Source: Candidatus Omnitrophota bacterium
Lineage (GTDB): Bacteria > Omnitrophota > Gorgyraeia > Gygaellales > Profunditerraquicolaceae
Assembly: GCA_026387315.1 (NCBI GenBank)
Contig: JAPLLY010000007.1
Span: 1 to 64,000, forward strand
DNA length: 64,000 bases
Reading direction: 5' to 3'
This document shows, in pieces, positions 61,813 through 64,000 of this stretch (its first letter is position 1; every line of letters starts with the position of its first letter). The position numbers were made by a program, and so were the translations under genes. The notes under the pieces are model-generated. The model did no database searches. It had not been told where the DNA came from and was given only the letters and a program-made list of their open reading frames with translations.

Positions 61813-62620
61813 ATTTATACCCATTTTAACCATCAGTTTAGGGCTATTGATTAGCTCATTTTTATCATCTGCCACAGCGGAAGATAAGCCTCCGCAAACA
61901 CCCAAGCCTGCTGCCACCTTAGAAAAAATTCCGGCAGGCGGCTACGCCTTAGCTATACCTTCTAATATACCTGGATATGATGCTAAAACCACTCCTTCAG
62001 AATTTAACTCTGTAAAATACACCTTGGGGCCGGATGATGTCATTGATGTTACGGTTATGCGCCATCCGGAATTCAGCGGGTCATTCCCCGTTAACTCTGA
62101 AGGTAAAATTCAGTATAAATTCGTAGGAGACATTGATGTCAGCGGCCTAACCAAAAAACAGGTTGAAGATAAATTAGTCAAGGTCCTTTCCAGTTACTTG
62201 GTGGGCCCAGAGGTCAGCGTAACGATTACCGAATATAAAAGTAAATTTGTTTTTGTCTTAGGAGAAGTTAGTCAACCCGGAAAATTTTACATCAAATCCG
62301 AAATCATATCCGTAAGAGATGCCGTAGTTAACGCCGGACTGCCCACATACTCTGCGGCCATGCGTAAATGCAGCCTGATCACCCCGGATAAGAGCGGAAG
62401 AGTCAAAAACAGGCCCGTGAACATATATGCCATATTATACGTTGGTGATTTAAGGCGAAACATAGACATGCATCCCGGGGATGTCTTATATGTGCCATCA
62501 ACCATAATGGCCAAAGTTATCCGGATAATCAGCCCGGTGGCCACCACCGTAGGCCTAGCTTCATCGCCAGCGGAAAATACTTCAACCATCAAAACCAGCG
62601 CCAAGATGCTTGCGCTATAG
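61802..62620 (+). CDS. Wza-type polysaccharide export protein
   Basis: 272 residues. Signal peptide (IPILTISLGLLISSFLSSATAE), no lipobox Cys. The polysaccharide export domain VKYTLGPDDVIDVTVMRHPEFSGSFPVNSEGKIQYKFVGDIDVSGLTKKQVEDKL and the SLBB domain FVFVLGEVSQPGKFYIKSEIISVRDAVVNAGLP...HPGDVLYVPS are clear. It would form the periplasmic and outer-membrane channel for exported polysaccharide. GAGGAGG before the start, which overlaps the HTH gene end. Confidence 0.88.
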   Translation: MQGKFIPILTISLGLLISSFLSSATAEDKPPQTPKPAATLEKIPAGGYALAIPSNIPGYDAKTTPSEFNSVKYTLGPDDVIDVTVMRHPEFSGSFPVNSEGKIQYKFVGDIDVSGLTKKQVEDKLVKVLSSYLVGPEVSVTITEYKSKFVFVLGEVSQPGKFYIKSEIISVRDAVVNAGLPTYSAAMRKCSLITPDKSGRVKNRPVNIYAILYVGDLRRNIDMHPGDVLYVPSTIMAKVIRIISPVATTVGLASSPAENTSTIKTSAKMLAL

Positions 62621-62655
62621 AGATCGTAAAAGAGAAGGTTATAAGAAAGGAAGTT

Positions 62656-63966
62656 ATGGATAACCCTGAATCTTCAAACAAACAAAACCCGGTAGATTTT
62701 TTAAAATTATTCTTCAGGAGAAGATGGCTTTTTATCGGCCCGGCATTTATCGGGCTGGTTTTAGGTATTATTGCCTGTTTCTTAATGCCACGCTCTTACG
62801 AGGCTAGCTCGCTTATCTTAGTAGAAGAAGAAAAGATCATCAATCCCATGATCCAGGGATTAGCGGTTTCTACCTCAATGGTTGACCGGATGCAGACCAT
62901 TAAAGAGATGCTCTTGGGCTGGAACAGCTTAGTTGAGCTTACCAAAAAACTGGACCTGGCCAAAAATGTCCAAAGCCAAGTCCAGTTTGAACAACTAATC
63001 ATGGGCTTAAGAAAAAATATCAATATTCAGATGCGCGGTATGAATATTATAAAAATTGCTTATACCGGAGAAAATCCCGAAGAAACCCGCCTGATCACTC
63101 AAACCCTGGGAGATATACTGGTAGATGAAAACATACGCAAGCAAACCAAAGAAGCCGATGTAGCCATAAACTTCTTAACCGAACAGCTCCAAATATATAA
63201 GAAGAAAATTAAAGAAACCGAGATTGCCAACCTTGAAGATCAGCTTAAAACACTATTGATCGATTCCACTGAAGAACATCCTTTAGTTAAAGATTTGAGG
63301 CAACAAATCGCCAAAGCCAGAAAAGAAATGGATTCCGGAGAGTTCAAGGTCCCGCCTTTAGGAACAATTAGCAATAACCCTACTTATCAAGCCTTGAAAA
63401 AAGAGCTCAATAAATTAGAGAGTGGAGAGACTATTGCTAGCGCTCAGCCAACTGCAACCGGCTCAGGGGATAATCCCGAAGACACCAACACCACAATTTA
63501 TAAGCTAATGGTCATTGATAAGCTCGATTCAGCCTTGGCCAGAGACAAAAATGTAAATGAGACTATTTATAACCTGCTCCTGCAGAAATTAGAAACCGCT
63601 AAGATCACTCAGCGCCTTGAGGCTTCCAAATCCGGGACCCGTTACACGGTAATTGACCCAGCCAGGATGCCGCTAGTACCATCAAAACCCAATAAGCTGG
63701 TAGTCATTTTATTAGGCCTCTTACTAGGCGCGGCCAGCGGAACAGGCCTGGTTTTTGGTTCCGAATTCATGAATCAGTCTTTCCTGGATATAGAAGATGC
63801 TAAGACCACACTGGGGTTACCGGTATTAGGCGGTATCTCCCGCATCACCACCCAGGAAGAAATCGACAAAGAGAAATATAAAAAGCATAAATTTATCACC
63901 ATTACCTTAATAGCATCAGTAATACTGATTATTACGGCAATACTAATTTCATTCTTCAAGCGTTAG
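62656..63966 (+). CDS. Wzz/GumC-like polysaccharide chain-length protein
   Basis: 436 residues. N-terminal Wzz domain with the first transmembrane segment (WLFIGPAFIGLVLGIIACFLM) and the YEASSLILVEEEK strand. A coiled-coil periplasmic region of about 250 residues follows (QLQIYKKKIKETEIANLEDQL, KDLRQQIAKARKEM, KKELNKLESGE). Then comes a GNVR-like block, VIDPARMPLVPSKPNKLVVILLGLLLGAASGTGLVF, the second transmembrane segment with its Pro-rich motif, and a third hydrophobic end. The cytoplasmic tyrosine kinase domain found in many fused forms is missing. It sets polymer length and links to the Wza channel. AGGAAG precedes the ATG. Confidence 0.85.
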   Translation: MDNPESSNKQNPVDFLKLFFRRRWLFIGPAFIGLVLGIIACFLMPRSYEASSLILVEEEKIINPMIQGLAVSTSMVDRMQTIKEMLLGWNSLVELTKKLDLAKNVQSQVQFEQLIMGLRKNINIQMRGMNIIKIAYTGENPEETRLITQTLGDILVDENIRKQTKEADVAINFLTEQLQIYKKKIKETEIANLEDQLKTLLIDSTEEHPLVKDLRQQIAKARKEMDSGEFKVPPLGTISNNPTYQALKKELNKLESGETIASAQPTATGSGDNPEDTNTTIYKLMVIDKLDSALARDKNVNETIYNLLLQKLETAKITQRLEASKSGTRYTVIDPARMPLVPSKPNKLVVILLGLLLGAASGTGLVFGSEFMNQSFLDIEDAKTTLGLPVLGGISRITTQEEIDKEKYKKHKFITITLIASVILIITAILISFFKR

Positions 63967-64000
63967 TTTTCGGGAACTGTCCCCGCAGGGGACTGTCCTC
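63967..64000. repeat. Start of another REP-like hairpin at the window end
   Basis: CGGGAACTGTCCCC-gca-GGGGACTGTCC includes a GTCCCC/GGGGAC hairpin at 63979-63993. The GGGGAC end resembles the REP-like families in the window. The element runs past the edge. Confidence 0.6.

Overview
The window is a gene-dense bacterial chromosome segment of moderate GC content. Almost every gene is on the + strand, in tight and often overlapping runs. Lipoproteins, a secretin, a porin, a LolA-like carrier and an LpxL-like acyltransferase show a diderm cell. The gene mix (eukaryotic-type single-chain GlyRS, PPDK, many radical SAM/B12 proteins, GH57, a ParA-CBM48 fusion) together with many short palindromic repeats suggests an uncultured lineage such as Omnitrophota (OP3). 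That placement is inference from gene content; there is no rRNA here to settle it.

Layout: 1-3430 holds secreted or envelope proteins with Ig-like domains and a lipase-like hydrolase. 3430-4610 is a repeat-rich junction with a RelE-type toxin/antitoxin pair and a broken DUF4143-type ATPase. 4700-8290 is a MerR-ExeA-GspC-GspD secretion operon. 8300-28050 is mainly housekeeping: HU, hisS, aspS, a LysM lipoprotein, a PgpH-like HD protein, ybeY, recO, panE, apbE, an MgtE-N/CBS protein with an Nramp transporter, panB, glyS, ppdK, a sigma-70 factor, apt, tRNA-Arg(CCT), a PHP phosphoesterase and a small lipoprotein. 28258-29595 is a porin with its own promoter and terminator.

29857-57170 is the most notable part: about 24 consecutive + strand genes forming a type II fatty acid/polyketide-like pathway tied to the envelope. 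It has one ketoreductase, three ketosynthases with intact catalytic residues, two ketosynthase-like proteins without the cysteine, three ACPs, two hotdog dehydratases (one fused to a radical SAM/SPASM enzyme), two adenylate-forming ligases, three acyltransferases of different folds, a GT2-DUF2062 protein, a LolA carrier, an MMPL exporter, a DUF3261-like lipoprotein, three further radical SAM proteins and two FAD oxidoreductases. The core resembles aryl polyene (APE) clusters. The radical SAM and phytoene-desaturase-like additions recall clusters proposed for ladderane lipids. The product cannot be read from sequence.

57179-61349 links glycogen-type carbohydrate (GH57, a ParA-CBM48 fusion) with small membrane and basic proteins. 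61500-63966 starts an exopolysaccharide export operon (HTH regulator, Wza-like, Wzz-like) behind a strong sigma-54 promoter match.

Several families of short palindromic repeats punctuate the intergenic spaces, some nested in one another and some ending just before start codons. No transposase, rRNA, CRISPR array or prophage was seen.
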